This document shows, one piece after another, positions 29,765 through 43,242 of a stretch of 64,000 bases of DNA (positions are counted from its first letter, which is position 1; each line of letters starts with the position of its first letter). The notes beneath the pieces were generated by a model, which searched no databases, was not told the origin of the DNA, and was given only the letters and a program-made list of their open reading frames with translations. The stretch is from contig NC_012870.2 of the NCBI RefSeq assembly GCF_000003195.3, positions 27,052,202 through 27,116,201 on the forward strand, read 5' to 3'. The stretch comes from Sorghum bicolor (Eukaryota > Streptophyta > Magnoliopsida > Poales > Poaceae). The translations under genes and the position numbers were made by a program.

Positions 29765-32700
29765 ATGGCGCCCACGGAGGTGAGTTCGACCACCTTAAAT
29801 TTTAACGGCCCGATTTTTTTTTAATGAAATGTCTTGGCCGTGAGTTCGTCAGATAGATACTGTAGTTTCTGTGGTGAGTTGAGCAAGAACAGTCTGCACC
29901 TACATTTCATTTTGAACCATACGATGGTTGTGTTTTAGTTTTACATTTCATATTGGACTTTTAGGATGTCTTTTTATTACTATAGAAAACCATGAGTCTG
30001 ACTATAGTGCGGTCTTCCCTTATTGTGAGCTACAGTGCCGGACTCAATTTTGCTGATTTGCCTATATCAGCAACAGCCTGCAGTTCCTGGTACACCTATT
30101 GCTATGGAAATCAATTTGTGCTTCGAAGTGCAACTAAATTGGTTTTATTAGTTCTTGTAGAGCCAGTACAGAAATGTATGTGTGCTTCATGCACAGATAT
30201 GAATGTATATCAGTATTATATTATTGTTTTTCATTCCTCTGTTAGAGCTCAATTGATTGGACGGTAGCTGGCAATCTGAGATATTTGTATGTTGTCATTT
30301 ACCTGTCTGTTGCTTTGTAGTACTCTTTCAATATGTTCTGTAAGATTTTAAGAGGTTTTCTGCTTATCCTTCTATTTACCGCAGACTTATGCAAGGGACG
30401 ACGATGCAAAACTTGAGGCCACACGTGCAAGGCGTAAGAACCTTTTTTTTCCTGTCCCAACTAACATTATTTTGTGTTGTGAGGAATGCCATAAATCATG
30501 TAAAAGTTGTTGTCTTAACTCATTTTTCTATCATTTTGTTTTGCAGTGTCAAACATCCTCAGAAGGCATGAAGATCTGAAAGAGCGCCTTTCACGGTACT
30601 CCTTTTACTTCGCAAAAGCTTCCCATGGATGCAGAGCAGCCCGCTGTTTAAGATAATTATTGTTTAGGTACTTTGGCATGTAACAATTTACGATTGTGGA
30701 ATTTTTGTTTCTCTGTTCAAATTGAGAACTAATTTGCAAGCTGCGAGCTAGTTGTTAAGCTCTTCTGTTCCCATTTCATCTATCCTTCGTTCCTTCGCTG
30801 TTAACAGTCGTTCCAAACCTGAATCCAACTGTATTTTTTTCTATATCTGTTCCTAACTGTGTACCTCTTGCGGTGGTGCTCAATTGAAACGGGAAAAGTA
30901 ATAAAAAATGAATTATAGTGGTTGGTAGAACCATCTGTATTACATTTATGAAATGGATTTGGCATCTTTCTTTGGATTATATGGTTGTCTTCTGTACTGA
31001 AGTGTGTTATTGGCTCATTTCAAGAAGTTCATTATCCAAAATCTTTGCATAAAAAAGAACACTACTGTAGTTATGTTATATAAATAAGCCTCGTTTGATT
31101 TATAATTCTGCTATGCTAATGCTATTGTATGTTGGTAATTGTTTTTCTCTGTGGTTAATGCTTCTAACATTATTGGCATTTAGCCCAAGGAATGTGATTT
31201 TCTGCAGAAAGCTCCCACTACTTCCTGTTTGATATTTCAACATGTCACGTGGCAGCTGTTTTGAAAAAAAAAGTTTTTGTTGAGTTACATTTCTTTAATT
31301 CAAATAGATTCGTTGCTTCTACTACTAGAATAGAGTCTAAATTCTTTGTCCTGTCAGATGAGTACTATTGTGCGCTACTCTTAACTCAAAGCGCATACCC
31401 TCGAAACTCTGACGTTTGGAGGATATTTATATTAATGTACATCTAGCCATATTCTGGACAGTCTTCTGAAGTGGTAGTTTTTACTGGATATATTTTTTCC
31501 TTCATCTTGTTTCCTTTGCTGCTTGTTTTTATACTCACTGCTCATACTCTGAGCAACTTCATGCTTTGTAAAACTACTATTCTACTTCATAATTTTTTTT
31601 TATTTTACTTTAGGGATTCTGATAAGCTGATTTTTGAGCGCCTACAGAAAGAATTTGAGGCTGCACGAGCTGCTCAAACCGAAGGTACACTTTGCTATAC
31701 TACATTGGAATGGATCTTTGTTACCTAGTTATATAAGTAAGCTTGTCAATTCATATATGCTATTTATATATGCACAGAGATATGGATGTAGGGCATGGGT
31801 GAAGTAGTAATAATACTCTTCCACATATTTAGTAGTCTCTCGAACTTATGGCAAGACCAAGCTATTAACTATGCTTTGTATTGTTTCCAAAACAAATTGG
31901 TTAATTTAGTTCTGAGAGTAAGTGTTAAATCGATGAATTACTTCTAACCTACACAAATCCTGCACAGTTTGGGGAAAGACATCTGTCAATCGTGTGTTGA
32001 ATATCTGTTTAGTTATAACCTCCGTCACATGTTTCAAGTTTGAACTCATATCACTGACACTGCAATTGAATCTTAAGTCTTTCCTTGTTTGGCTAATTAA
32101 GTTATGACAGTGCATCCCTTTGGTGCTGATCAGTTTTTAACTTTTTATCAGTTCAACAGAACAGACTGATAGAAATATTTTTACTGTGCACATATGATGT
32201 CATTTTGAATGTTTCTGGGTTTGGGAGGCACATTGCCACTGTTTTGAATTAGATATTTGAGAGTTGTTTACTACAACTGAAGTGGTGCAGGCTGTTGGAT
32301 GAACAGAATCATCTTTCTGTTATAAATGGAAAGCATAATCTGTTGAACAACTGTGTCAATGTGCTCCAATTGCTAACTTTCTTTAGATGGTTTGGATCCT
32401 TCAGTTAGCCAGATTTTATCTGTAGATCACAGGTAAAGACTACAGAGATCAAGAACTATAACATAAATTCTCTATGTACGAATACAAAATTGTGTTTTCC
32501 ATCCATTCATAAAGCTAAAAGGTATATACTTCCTTTGAACTAGTGCCTGGATATAACATTGCAAGCAAGTGTTACAACTCTTCAAGTTAACTCTGAACAT
32601 AATTTTGTTGGTTAGGTGTAGCTGTGTTTCTGGGTGTAAGGAAGTGTTAGCAACACATTATAGTGGACAGGGCTAGGGTATATTTGTCATGTTTGTCGCA

Positions 32701-35700
32701 GGTTTCAGTTTAGTCTGAGCTCTGGTGGAATCACCTCTGCACAGATTCAATGTATCAAAAGATATTACTACCAAAAGGTAGCTCAATAGGATAAGTCGAT
32801 AATATATGTCGTTTGTTTCCTGAAGTTTCTTGTAATCTCTGAAGAGGTGGAATAATCTTGTGCTTGGTTTTTACTATATGTAGCATTAACATTCTAATGC
32901 CAGCATCACAAAATTGTTGTGCTGTGAATCATATTGTTCTCTTGGAGAATTGTCTACACATTCTTTTGGCATTCTGTAGAGATTTCAATAGATGATGATG
33001 AGTGGAATGATGGTTTACTGGCAACCATCCGTGAGAAGGTATTTAATGTGTGTTCAGCACCCTTAATTTTCTTGTCACATGAGACAGATATTTGTTCTGT
33101 GAATTATGAGTTTTTATTAAGTTTGCTATGTTTCGTAGACCAGGTCCATATGGAGGCTGATAGGAAGGCCATGGCCAACCAAGTAAATGTTCCAGCAGAT
33201 CTTCCATTTCAATCAAGGACTACATATAGGATTAGAAATAAGGTAGCATTTGCTCCCCAGATCATTGCCTTTTCTAATATAGTTTTGTATATGGTTAGCA
33301 TGTCTGCTGAGATTGGTGCTGCTTTGGTAGGATTTTTTTTTCTCCTTGTTGATTTGCCTGGTTAACCTTTATTTCCTCTTGCACTAATTGTTCCTTTTGA
33401 CTTTGATGTTGACTGATATGTGGATTAGTTGGTATTGGGTTGTAGTGGCATATCATATGATTCCTTGTCATTACAATATAGTATACTAACCAGTAACCAT
33501 TGATTGTGTTGGCTGGTGTGGAAAGTGGTGATTCATGGGCTGATGAAATTTTGTTTTTGTATCTAGAACTTGAGGAACATCTATACTAGTTGCTGCCACA
33601 ACCAATATATCTGTCAAATCATTATTGCAGACTTTCAGCTTCGTTACTCCAGCTCAAATATGGTTATGATGCCCTTATGAATTAGCATAGATGCATTGTT
33701 TGGGGCACCATCATGCTATTATTGTTTTCCAGAATGAGTTTCGTCATTGGTAAAAACTATCCATGCTAGATTTAGTTTTTCTTAATCTGTCAATTAAAGT
33801 AAATATCTTCTCTTTAATAGGTTATCTATTGCTTGGATGGAGCGAGGATTGGCATACAGTATGAGACATTCTTTGCTGGTGATTACCTATAATTTTTTTT
33901 TGTTGCATTTTAACACAAATATTTGGTTTTTCTCCTATTTGAAACTTTGTTCCTGTTGTACATAGCAGTTTGGAAACCCAGGTTTGTACAAATAGTTTAC
34001 TATAAACAATAACATAATCTTTTGCACTATGCAGACCTATGATATTGTGAATAATAATTGATAATACAAGCTAAGTGCGGTAGTTTAGCTTAAAAAGGGT
34101 GAAAATACATGATATGATATGCCCAAATCTCTGAACACGTGATTTTTTTTTGTAGTATATAACAGTCATTCTATTTTGCAGGCGAGCCTTGTGAAATTTT
34201 TCATTGTGTTTTGGAAAGCAAGTCATTCCTGGAAAAGATGATTGTGATTGAACACACCTTGCCTTTCTTTCTGCCCATACGTGAATTAGAAAGTGATCTC
34301 TTGTCATCTAATTCCATTGTAAGTTTTCACGCAGCTTGCTATTACCATATGAATTAAATACAAAGTTCCATATGCTAACATAGTTATTTTTCCTTATAGA
34401 AATTCATTGATCATCTTGAAGAAATTTTACAGGCTTATATTGACAGGAGAGAGCAGGTTAGTATCAGCTAGTAGGAGTCACTACACAACTTATCTGTGTT
34501 TTTTATAATTCGAATTACCTTATCTTCTATTATGTAATGCTAGAAATTAGTTTAACATAATTATTGCTCACCTCTGCTACAGCACTTGACTTGCAGTTAG
34601 CTTGTTTTTAAACATTGGTCTAGTTTAGGTGAGACATAATGGATCTGATGTGATGGTCTCCATGTTGCTCAACTGAGTTCGAAGATTTAAGATGTTTCTG
34701 TATATTCCTCCAATGTATCATTTAGAAGATGCTCAATAGTGGCTTTTACTGATTATATTTCCATGATCTACTCTAGCCAAACAAAGCCATGATGTTTCAT
34801 ATTGTTATATTGTTATTTTCAGAAGTTAGGTTTGTAACAAGTGAAAAGGTTTATAATCACGAAACCAATCCACCAAAGATGGCATCACAGATGATCAGTT
34901 AACTTTCTGTTGCAAAGATCTCTAGTTAGGTGTATTCATCCCAATCTAAAATGCTTGAGACAACTCTAGTTCTAGCACTTTTTGTTCATTTGTCTTTGCC
35001 TAAGGCGAACCCTCTAGTCTAATGTCTTACTGCAAACTCTCAGTCAGCCAGAGCAGCGCATGGCAGGAGCTGTGCACATTGCAGTTTTCATTTTCAGAAA
35101 AGGAGTTACAATATGATATCTCTTTTCTCCATAGTTGGGAGCATTTTATGTATATTAGGACTTTTTTTTCCTTCTTTTTTTGTTGTTTCTGTTTTGCATA
35201 TATGTGCATTTAGTAACTTCATGAAGTGTCTTAAATTTTGCTCATATATGACCTCATCCAGAAACTGACCAATCTGTGCTACTGGTTGACTTTGGTTCTG
35301 CTCCAGTATCTGAAATTGAAACCCTGAGTATTAGAAAATAATTGATATGAGAATATGCGTTGTGACATTGCCTTCTAGCTTCTACCATTTGGCCAATCAA
35401 CTGTTGAGGCATTTATAGCTGTAAAGATGGGTCAAGTGTGGAAGGTGGAGACAGATGGGCCATACAGTCTTTGACAGTAGATTGCTAATTTCTATTTCAT
35501 GTTCAAGGTTCGTCTTATCAAGGAGCTCTACGGGAACCAAATTGGCGAGCTGTTCCATAGTCTTCCTTACAATATGATCGAGTTTGTATTGGAGGATTTT
35601 GAGTGGTAAGGATAATATTTAGTTACTGCTAATACTAGGATCTGCATCAATAAGTTCTGTTATGTTGCTAGTGCACTCACTCGTAGTCGTAGAATATGTA

Positions 35701-36185
35701 CACCTAGTGCAGCCATTTATTTTGTTGTCTTGCAGCATGCATGTTGAATATTGCATACTGATTTTAAGCTGCTATATGCGAAGTAGCGCGTTGCACATTT
35801 TGTAGAGATTGATCTGTTTGCCACTTATAAGCAGCAAGGTTACAATCAGTATCCGATATTCGGATCTACTGCAGACCCTGCCGAGTCAAGCAAGGGTCTT
35901 GGCTTGGCCACTTCGCTCGGCCAAGAGAATATCCACAAGAAGCAGCAGTGCATCAGCTGCGCAACCAGTACCTTTTCACCTTTCATACGCCGAGGAAGCA
36001 CTCAAGACCTTGTGTCTACCAGAAGGTGCTTCCTTTCACCTTTCCTTACAGCATACATAGCTTTGTGCCGAACTCTGTTCTGATCTATTTTCCCCTCCAT
36101 ATTGTGTGTTTCAGCATACGCAGACATTGTGCTGGAGCTACCTCATGCTCTGAAGAGGATTTTCTCCTCTCGGGACAGTGACTGA
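29765..36185 (+). CDS. CENP-O: Centromere protein O (CENP-O / Mcm21 homologue)
   Basis: Twelve exons read by eye with GT-AG borders and consistent phase: 29765-29779, 30385-30433, 30547-30595, 31614-31684, 32980-33038, 33144-33242, 33821-33878, 34182-34318, 34400-34456, 35508-35605, 35835-36025, 36115-36185. They join to 954 nt, or 317 residues plus stop, close to the usual plant CENP-O length. The N-terminus (about 5-60) is a charged coiled coil (LSNILRRHEDLKERLS). The core has YCLDGARIGIQYETFFAGEP, EHTLPFFLPIRELE, IDHLEEILQAYIDRREQV and LPYNMIEFVLEDFECKVTIS, the pattern of the CENP-O domain. CENP-O belongs to the CENP-O/P/Q/U part of the inner kinetochore (the COMA complex in yeast), which links centromeric chromatin to the outer kinetochore. 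Exon 1 encodes only five residues, so expression data should test the start. Confidence 0.88.
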
Positions 36186-36361
36186 ATCCTGACCTCAAGG
36201 TCTCTGTAAGATTCACATCTCAATCTTGGGAGGTGGGACAGGTGTTTGAAGATATATTGTTGAGAATCTTGTGGTAGTATAGCCTGCAGTTGTGGACTGC
36301 AATTCCTGTGAAAGCAAGGCAGACACATTTGCTCCGTTGACCGCTCTAAGGTCCAGCCCGT

Positions 36362-36575
36362 TGCGAAAAAATTTTCGAGCTACTGTAGCATTTTCGTTTT
36401 TATGTGGCAATTATTGTTCAATTATGGACTAACTGGACTCAAAAGATTCGTCTTGTTAATTACAGATAAATTGTGTAATTAGTTATTTTTTTATCTATAT
36501 TATGCATGTGCTGCAAAATTTGATGTGACGGAATTTTGAAAAGCTTTTGGCTTTTGGGAGGAACTAAACAAGGCC
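36362..36575. mobile_element. Tourist-like MITE fragment behind CENP-O
   Basis: It ends gaactaaacaaggcc followed by taa, and shares inner text with the copies at 22,740 and 24,235. The left end is decayed. It lies about 180 bp beyond the CENP-O stop. Confidence 0.65.
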
Positions 36576-36628
36576 TAAATATTCCAGCTACAATACTGGA
36601 AAAAAGTTCAAAATCCTAGGAAGGCCAT

Positions 36629-37655
36629 TGTCGGCGTCTAGACTCGTCGTCTAGACACAAACGTGTATAAGTATGCATGTCACCCTAACCCGGATGGTGA
36701 TGCAAGTGGAATACAGAGAGTTTATACTGGTTTGGGCTAAGGATGTCCTACGTCCAGAGTGTGAGATCGGGGGTCTGTATTGCCTTGCATCCAAAGGTGC
36801 TTGTAGTAGGGATGTACAAGTAGGTTGCGAGAGAGGGCTAAGTCCCAAGTCTTGACTTATCTGTGGTGGACAAAATGCAGGTCTGTGAGTGAACTTGCTT
36901 GGGGTAGTGGCGTGTTGATTGCCTTGGTTGTGTGTGTGTATGGTGCACTCTCTGCCGTGGTTGTGAGCCTTGGCTCTCCTTTTATAGTCTCAAGGGGGCA
37001 CAGGGTTTTACATGTGTGACTGGTGATCTTCCCCTGGCGAGTGGTATTGCCACAGTCCCGACCCTGTAGAGGTTTGCTCATCTCGTCCTTGAAGCATGGC
37101 TGACAGCATGGATGCTCCTGTAAAGGGTTACCGAGCCCTGTGGGAGTCGGATTGGTGATACTGCAGCCTGTCCTGTAATAGTAGGAAAAGATGTCCTGTA
37201 ATAGTAGGAAAAGACAGCTAATAGTGACACTGGTTAATCTCTCTCATTCCTCTTTTACTGTGAGGCGGTACACCACAGTGAAAGAGGTAAGGTGGCATAG
37301 TAAAAGAGGTAAGGCTACAGTGGCCGGAGTGGTTGGAATAGTCACCACCATGCCCTGCTGCGATATGGGGGTTGCTGTGTCTGTCACGTCGCAGGTACGG
37401 GCGCCGTGTGTTGAAATCCTGGCTCCGAGACGGGGGCTCGAGCGATGCGGCGTTGACGCCCGACCCCCAGAGGGGTCGGGCGAGGCGGAACTCGTACCCG
37501 AGGCCGGGGTCGGGCGAGCCGGGGCTTACGCCCGACGCCAAGGGGTCAGGGCGAGTCGGTGTCCGCGCCCGAGCCCTGGTCATCGTGGCTGGTTTGCTTT
37601 GCCTTTTGCGATTTTTATTGCTCTGATTTGGGTATCCTTTTTATGGTACCCAACA
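36629..37655 (-). mobile_element. Solo LTR, 1,027 bp, with intact target duplication
   Basis: The ends are tgtcggcg and ggtacccaaca. The 5-bp duplication gccat is perfect (36624-36628 and 37656-37660). On the minus strand it begins TGTTGGGTACC, a start common in grass gypsy LTRs, so the LTR probably points left. It arose by recombination between two LTRs of a once complete element. The GC-rich end holds repeated gacccc/gtcgggcg text. Confidence 0.85.
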
Positions 37656-37715
37656 GCCATATTGTCGAGGCATAATCGTGCCAACTGCTGTCCTTATCCT
37701 TGACTAGTATAGTAC

Positions 37716-37895
37716 CCGTGCTAACGCTACGGTTTTATCTCGGAGATGTATATAAAAACATTCAATGATTTTATTTTATAGTTTAATTTTTACACAATTA
37801 TATTTGAGCATGTATACCATCTGGAAACACTTTTGCATAAAGAATAAAAAGTAATCTAAGTCCTCAACCATATAATGTCCGTGCTAACGCTACGG
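37716..37895 (-). repeat. Helitron 3' hairpin and a second internal copy
   Basis: The 17-base hairpin ccgtgctaacgctacgg occurs at 37716-37732 beside the terminal CTAG and again, identical, at 37879-37895 without CTAG. The DNA after each copy is also weakly similar. Confidence 0.75.
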
Positions 37896-38432
37896 CTTAA
37901 TTTTGGGATGCTTCTAAAAACAAAAATTATAGTTTGGAAATATTTTTTCACGCAATACTGTTATTATTTGTCGTGTTATGAGCATCTATGTTACATTTTG
38001 TCTAACTCTTTAATCATGTATTGGACATCTTAAGGATGTTGTCGAAACATTCGTTTGCTTTGCTTGCCAAAATGTCCGCAAAAAATTCCATCCTCAGCGA
38101 AGTTGAGTGCTGTGCATGGCAAATGATAATTAGTTAATATTATTTTTGTAGTGTAAGATATGTACTGTTATAGGCTATATATGCTTACGCTGTTGATTTG
38201 TGGCAATTTTGTGCCGTCCCACAACTTCATGAAGTTGTAAACAAGAAAGCCTCCCAATTTTCTGGACAAGAGCAGTTGTTATTGATGTGTACAATGAATA
38301 AAATAACCATTTTACTGACAAATGTGAAATGTATTACAAGTGGTTACCAGTATTTATTATTATCTGTAACCTTTATTACAAGTGGATATTCTTGCTTCTA
38401 TTTATAAATATTACCGGTCCACTTTGCATTTG

Positions 38433-40234
38433 TCAGTCCCATGGCGAGACTGAGTCTTCTAGCAATAGTGTGTAATGTAGGTATATATGCCATTTTTTGA
38501 TTATAACCCTCCAAACATGTCTCATCTTCAAGGGGGTCCATAATATGCACAATTTTGTTTTGCATATCCAATATAAATAAAATGTAAGTTCCGTCCTTAT
38601 AATATGGTAGTAGAATCTAAAAACAAACATAGAAACTATTAGTGGTAAACAGAATAAATTAATTTTGTAAATCAATACACATAACATAACTTACATGGCT
38701 ACAATCTGTAATTTTATACTCCATGTTTGGCCAATACTCTAGTACTTTTCTTAATTTTTCATGGTATACCTTATCAATCTTACCACAACATCGCTGATCT
38801 CGTCCGAACCTAGTTATTTCCTGATGATTTTGCAAAAAAAATCAAACATCTTAAGTAATTGTACAACTAAATATTGTAAGTATTTGATAAATTATAAATT
38901 TTTATTTTAACTTACAGCAAATCTGAGGTCCATGAAGTGATATTTTTGTTTCTTCAGCATCATATCTTGGTTGCACACAGCTTTCTGAATAGCCATATTA
39001 AAGCATTCATGATCCATCTCTCGATTCTCATTTAAAATATTTTTAATCTTCCTAAGACTTAAAGAAATTGGGTACGGTCTTGTACTCCGCACCCAGTCTT
39101 TGCTAAATAAACAATGACAAAGATTAAATTAATTTTATAGAAAATCTAAGACAGACAGCGGAAATATTTAGAATGACTTACTCAAAAGTTTCGTCACTTC
39201 CAATCAAATGGATGATTGTGTAAATTGCTGATAATAGATCTTCTCTACTTTTCCACTTTAATGTGCGTGTTAACTTGATGTCACCTGACATTAAAATATC
39301 CAGATCATCGAGCTCTGTGACGTCATCATCCTCAATATTGTTAGTCTCATATTGATATCCATCATCTGGTAAGCCTCTTGCTTCATTTAATGGGGAGTTA
39401 TACAAGATAGCAGGTAGTTTATACCTGAAGTTACTTATATCTTTCTGAAATTATGAGCAAGTTCTCATATTAACCAATCAAAAAGTAATGACTATGTTTA
39501 GAAATTTTTTTTAAAGAATTACCTGGCTGATTTGGTAAGATAAAACAGTTCCTGTCCAATATTCCATGTAATTAATGAGCCATAAACCACAGCTACAACT
39601 GTCCATATTCCAAAACAATGTTAAAAAAATATATGAGATACAAATATGAGATATAGACATATTGTAGCTGGTTAGGACACGATAGAAAGATATTTTACCC
39701 ATCTTTTTGCATTTGTTCGACAATCTTATGTTTAATCTCCCAAGTTGACACTTCGACACCGTGTTTCCATTTTGTTTGGTCCAGTGGTGTAGAGAGCAGT
39801 GCATGCTTTATGAGTCTTTCCATTCCTATTAACTGGATTGATCGACACATCAAAATTATTTAAGAAAGAGATACCGAAGAGTTGTAAACAAGTATGTGCG
39901 TCAGTCTTTTTTTGTTTACCGTATATTTGAGATCTGTCCAGTTTGTCATATTTTCTCCAAATGAATCCAAAACATGTATTTCACCTTCTGAAGCATTCAC
40001 GACCGCTAGGTACCAGTGAAACTTTGTAATGTTGATTGGAAGAAAGACCTGCAGTAATATAGATTTATCTAAATTATTTATGTACTTTTGAAAGGGTTTA
40101 AAAATTTGCATGACATTTTTTATAGTGAAGCCTACCATATCAACATCTAAATAATTTTGAACCCTTGTCTCAACCACGTCGTCATGAGTATAGCTCAACT
40201 TCGTCTCATCTTGCTCTCCGTCACCTCGTAGCAA
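38433..40234 (-). pseudogene. Ulp1-like cysteine peptidase gene remnant
   Basis: Exon-like pieces on the minus strand. The piece at 40,234-39,860 includes TKFHWYLAVVNASEGEIHVL then DSFG, giving the catalytic His (HW, about 40,020) and Asp (about 39,968). The next piece (about 39,605-39,540) has SCGLWLINYMEYWTG with the catalytic Cys. These residues define a Ulp1/SENP-like C48 peptidase, which cuts SUMO-type tags; many grass transposons carry such genes. Further pieces follow: 39,405-39,178 (acidic), 39,092-38,907 (YPISLSLRKIKNIL, HFMDLRFA), and 38,815-38,433 with TYILFILDMQNKIVHIMDPL. The last resembles a second peptidase-like half in which the HW motif is replaced. Introns separate the pieces and no full frame could be confirmed. 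Confidence 0.6.
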
Positions 40235-40999
40235 TTGAGAAAACTATGTATTCTCCAAATAAACAGATCCACATTCTCTATGAAGAAGGTGCTCTTCATT
40301 CCGCATCAATTGTATATAAAGACTTATAACCTATAAGTTTTTTATTTTGTCATTAATTGATTGGCAGATATTTGACATGGACATTATTAGTTATAATATA
40401 GAATCAGGTGTTAAACATGCTTACAGCGCCATTTACTTCCTCATTCCCAGAAAAAAGGCAATCCATGTCATTTCTTTCTCCCCAGCAATCACCAATTCTA
40501 ACAAGCAGATGCTTTTCACTTTTTTATTTCATATATTGAATTACCTCAAGATCTTGTGCCGTACACTCATAATCTACAGAGATATTAGTAGAGAGTAGAG
40601 ATAATTAATTAATTCCCAAATTTAAAGAGATTTGTTTGAATTGATGATGAATTACCTTGAGGCATGACTTGTGCCATGTTTGATTTCTTTGGCTTGTTAT
40701 ACTGAGGCAACACCAACAAATTATTTGCAGGACACATGAGCTCTTTGTCTTTTTGTATCCGTGGCGTTTTAACGTCGTTATCATTGACCTGTACCTTATC
40801 AGGCTCAATTGTAATGACCTGCATATGCAATATAATAAACATATATATTATTTATATAATATTAGAGATAATAAAGATTTTGTACGCAGTGGTCGACATG
40901 GCTCAAATATTTGAGGTTATTTGAGTTGCTGGAGAGATTGTTGCGTACGTCATCCTCGTGAGCACGCTTCCGCTTCTTTTCTCCATCCTTTTCTTGATG

Positions 41000-41683
41000 A
41001 ACTATTATTTTGTTCTCGCCTTTTGTTTGGACATCTACGTCACTTATACCCTGCTCTGGTACTTTTTGTTCTGCAATTTTTTTAAAAAATAAACACAGTA
41101 ACATACATCTAACCGCTCCTTATTTTTATTAAAGTAGCATGAGTGTGTTGTGCTAATATAACTCATCAGAAGTAGGTATTGGATCAATATGGACCGTCCG
41201 TTGGCCTCTACATCCTGGAACATAATTATCATTTCTGTGTAGCCAATCTGTGGGCTCAACGGACTCATCTGTATCCACTATTGTCGATATTTCAGCATCA
41301 TTCTTATTCTGCATTTCTTGGTGGCTTGTTTAGAGGCTGATCGCATTTCCTTCTCGAGAACTATCCGATCATTCTCGACAGGTTCGGTTCTTGCCTCAGT
41401 GTCTTCCTCTTTTTTAATAGATTCTGCATTCGGATTGGCAAAACATTAATTAATTTAAATTTGGACCAAACCTATGACTCCTAAACCATGATTAATAATA
41501 AATTATTGCAGTGGAGATTCAATGAGACTAATAATTATAGCATTGATTGAAGAGTGGTTCACCTGAGTGCATGGGCATGGTACCTTTTTCTTCGGGTGTT
41601 ACCTCACTTGTCATCAAGTTTGGACTATTTACCACCTCAGGCACCTCCACAGATTTGTCAACTAAGGCATGATCATCCTCCAT
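41000..41683 (-). pseudogene. N-terminal exons upstream of the Ulp1-like gene
   Basis: A start at 41,683 encodes MEDDHALVDKSVEVPEVVNS and an acidic stretch. Further left a piece (41,275-41,160) encodes DESVEPTDWLHRNDNYVPGC. The motif DWLHRNDNY recurs in another copy split by the copia solo LTR (near 50,985-51,035). Lysine-rich sequence (EKDGEKKRKRAHEDDVRNN) follows near 40,980. These may be early exons of the same gene as the Ulp1-like part. Function unknown. Confidence 0.4.
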
Positions 41684-41799
41684 TTTTTTCTCCTATGACT
41701 CCAAAAAAATATAATTTCCAACTTACAATATAGATAAATCATGGTTTAGGATCTTTAGATTGGTGACCATACCTATTGTTAAAAAAATAAGATTGATGA

Positions 41800-42974
41800 C
41801 CATACCTTACGTCGTATTGCAGCTGATGCCTGGACACCGGCCGTGAAGTGAAGCACGTCGTAGTGCTGTTCGAGGTGTCCTCAATCTCGAATGTTCGAGG
41901 ACTCTAGGTCGGCCGCGCGTTGTTCACTGTTCGTGGCGGTGAGGGCGTGTGAGGATGCACGCAGGTACGCCCACAGCTAGGGCATGCGAGGGCTTTCTAG
42001 GAGCAGTCCATGCATGGAACAACGGAGAGAAGAGCAATACCTTGTCGTCCCCGCAGCCGGTGTGGATGTGCGGAGTTTGCCTTGGCCTCGGGTCGTCGTC
42101 GTCACAGATTAATCTAAGATCCATAGAACATCGCGCGATGATCAGATAGGTGATACTGTTCACGTGACACCAGTCAACCCCAAATTATTATTCACCAGAC
42201 AAAGAACTCAGAGAGCTAAACATGAGGACCAAAACCCCAAAGTAGCTATCGATGGTGCAAATAAATGCACACTAATAATAAGAGAAATCAATTAGTAGTA
42301 GAATGCAAGAACGGGCGATTTCATGGGGAATAATAAAAAAAGGGAAGCGAAAAAAAATTCAATTTAAAAGCGCACAATTAAAAGGGATGCAACAGATTCG
42401 AATCTTCATTAAGTAAGAAAAATAAAGAAAGAGATAGCAAAGAACGGATGCAAAGCGAAGATCCCACCTTGGAGGCAATCCGCACTGGGGTGTTTCAGAC
42501 TGTTAATAAACCCTAAACACTCGCGCTGTAACCGTACCGTAACCGGCAGCGATTGCACCGGCGAGATAAGAAGAGAGGAGAAGGCAACCGTGCAAGACGA
42601 AGGAACAGGACGATCGCGAGGGAGAGCGAGGAGTTTACCGACGCCAATGCTGGAGTCCCGACTCCCGAGCGGAGGAGGCCTACGAGGAGTATGAGTCCTG
42701 CAACGCTAGAGCCACGGAAGGGTGGGGGGCGGCGGGGTGCAGTGAAAATGAGTGGGAGGAGGAAAAGAGATAATAAATTATTGTTTTAGATAATAAATTG
42801 TTAGGTAACTAACTATTAATAGATAGTGAAAATAAAATGTATACTTGTTTCTTTGTATTTTGTTGCATGTAGTTATTTTTATGTTTTACTTTGTGATCTC
42901 ATATGTATCGTAGAAATATAAAGTTGAGAATTTTTTTTTGTTTTTACGTGTGTATCGGTTAATGTAAACCTATA
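41800..42974. other. Helitron interior, no clear gene
   Basis: GC-rich patches (41,820-42,150 and 42,540-42,740) open short frames without recognisable domains. They may be leader or promoter DNA of the minus-strand Ulp1-like gene. AT-rich DNA lies between. Confidence 0.35.
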
Positions 42975-43242
42975 CTCCCTCAGTCCCTCTATATCCACAA
43001 AGAAAATAATTCTGGACAAAGTTTGAGTCAAATATAAAAAATATAAAATCACAAATAACTTTTAAGTTGTTGAGTTAGGAAATATGAAAACCATATGAAT
43101 AGATTTGTCTTCAAAAATACTTTCGCAAAAATATACATATACCACATTTTGATAAATATTTTTGTAAAAATAAAGAGCCAGAGCTAAGCTTTTGAGACCG
43201 TGTCGTTATCCTAAACAACTTTCTTTATAGGTATGGATGAAG
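42975..43242. mobile_element. Stowaway-like MITE, 268 bp
   Basis: The ends ctccctcagtccctctatat and tttataggtatggatgaag are imperfect inverted repeats with TA on both sides. It lies inside the Helitron. Confidence 0.6.

Noticed and set aside
36143..36410. Minus-strand frames over the last CENP-O exon
   Set aside because: Shadows of the CENP-O 3' end and a MITE.
37191..37703. 170-residue plus-strand frame
   Set aside because: It lies in the GC-rich end of a solo LTR bounded by a target duplication.
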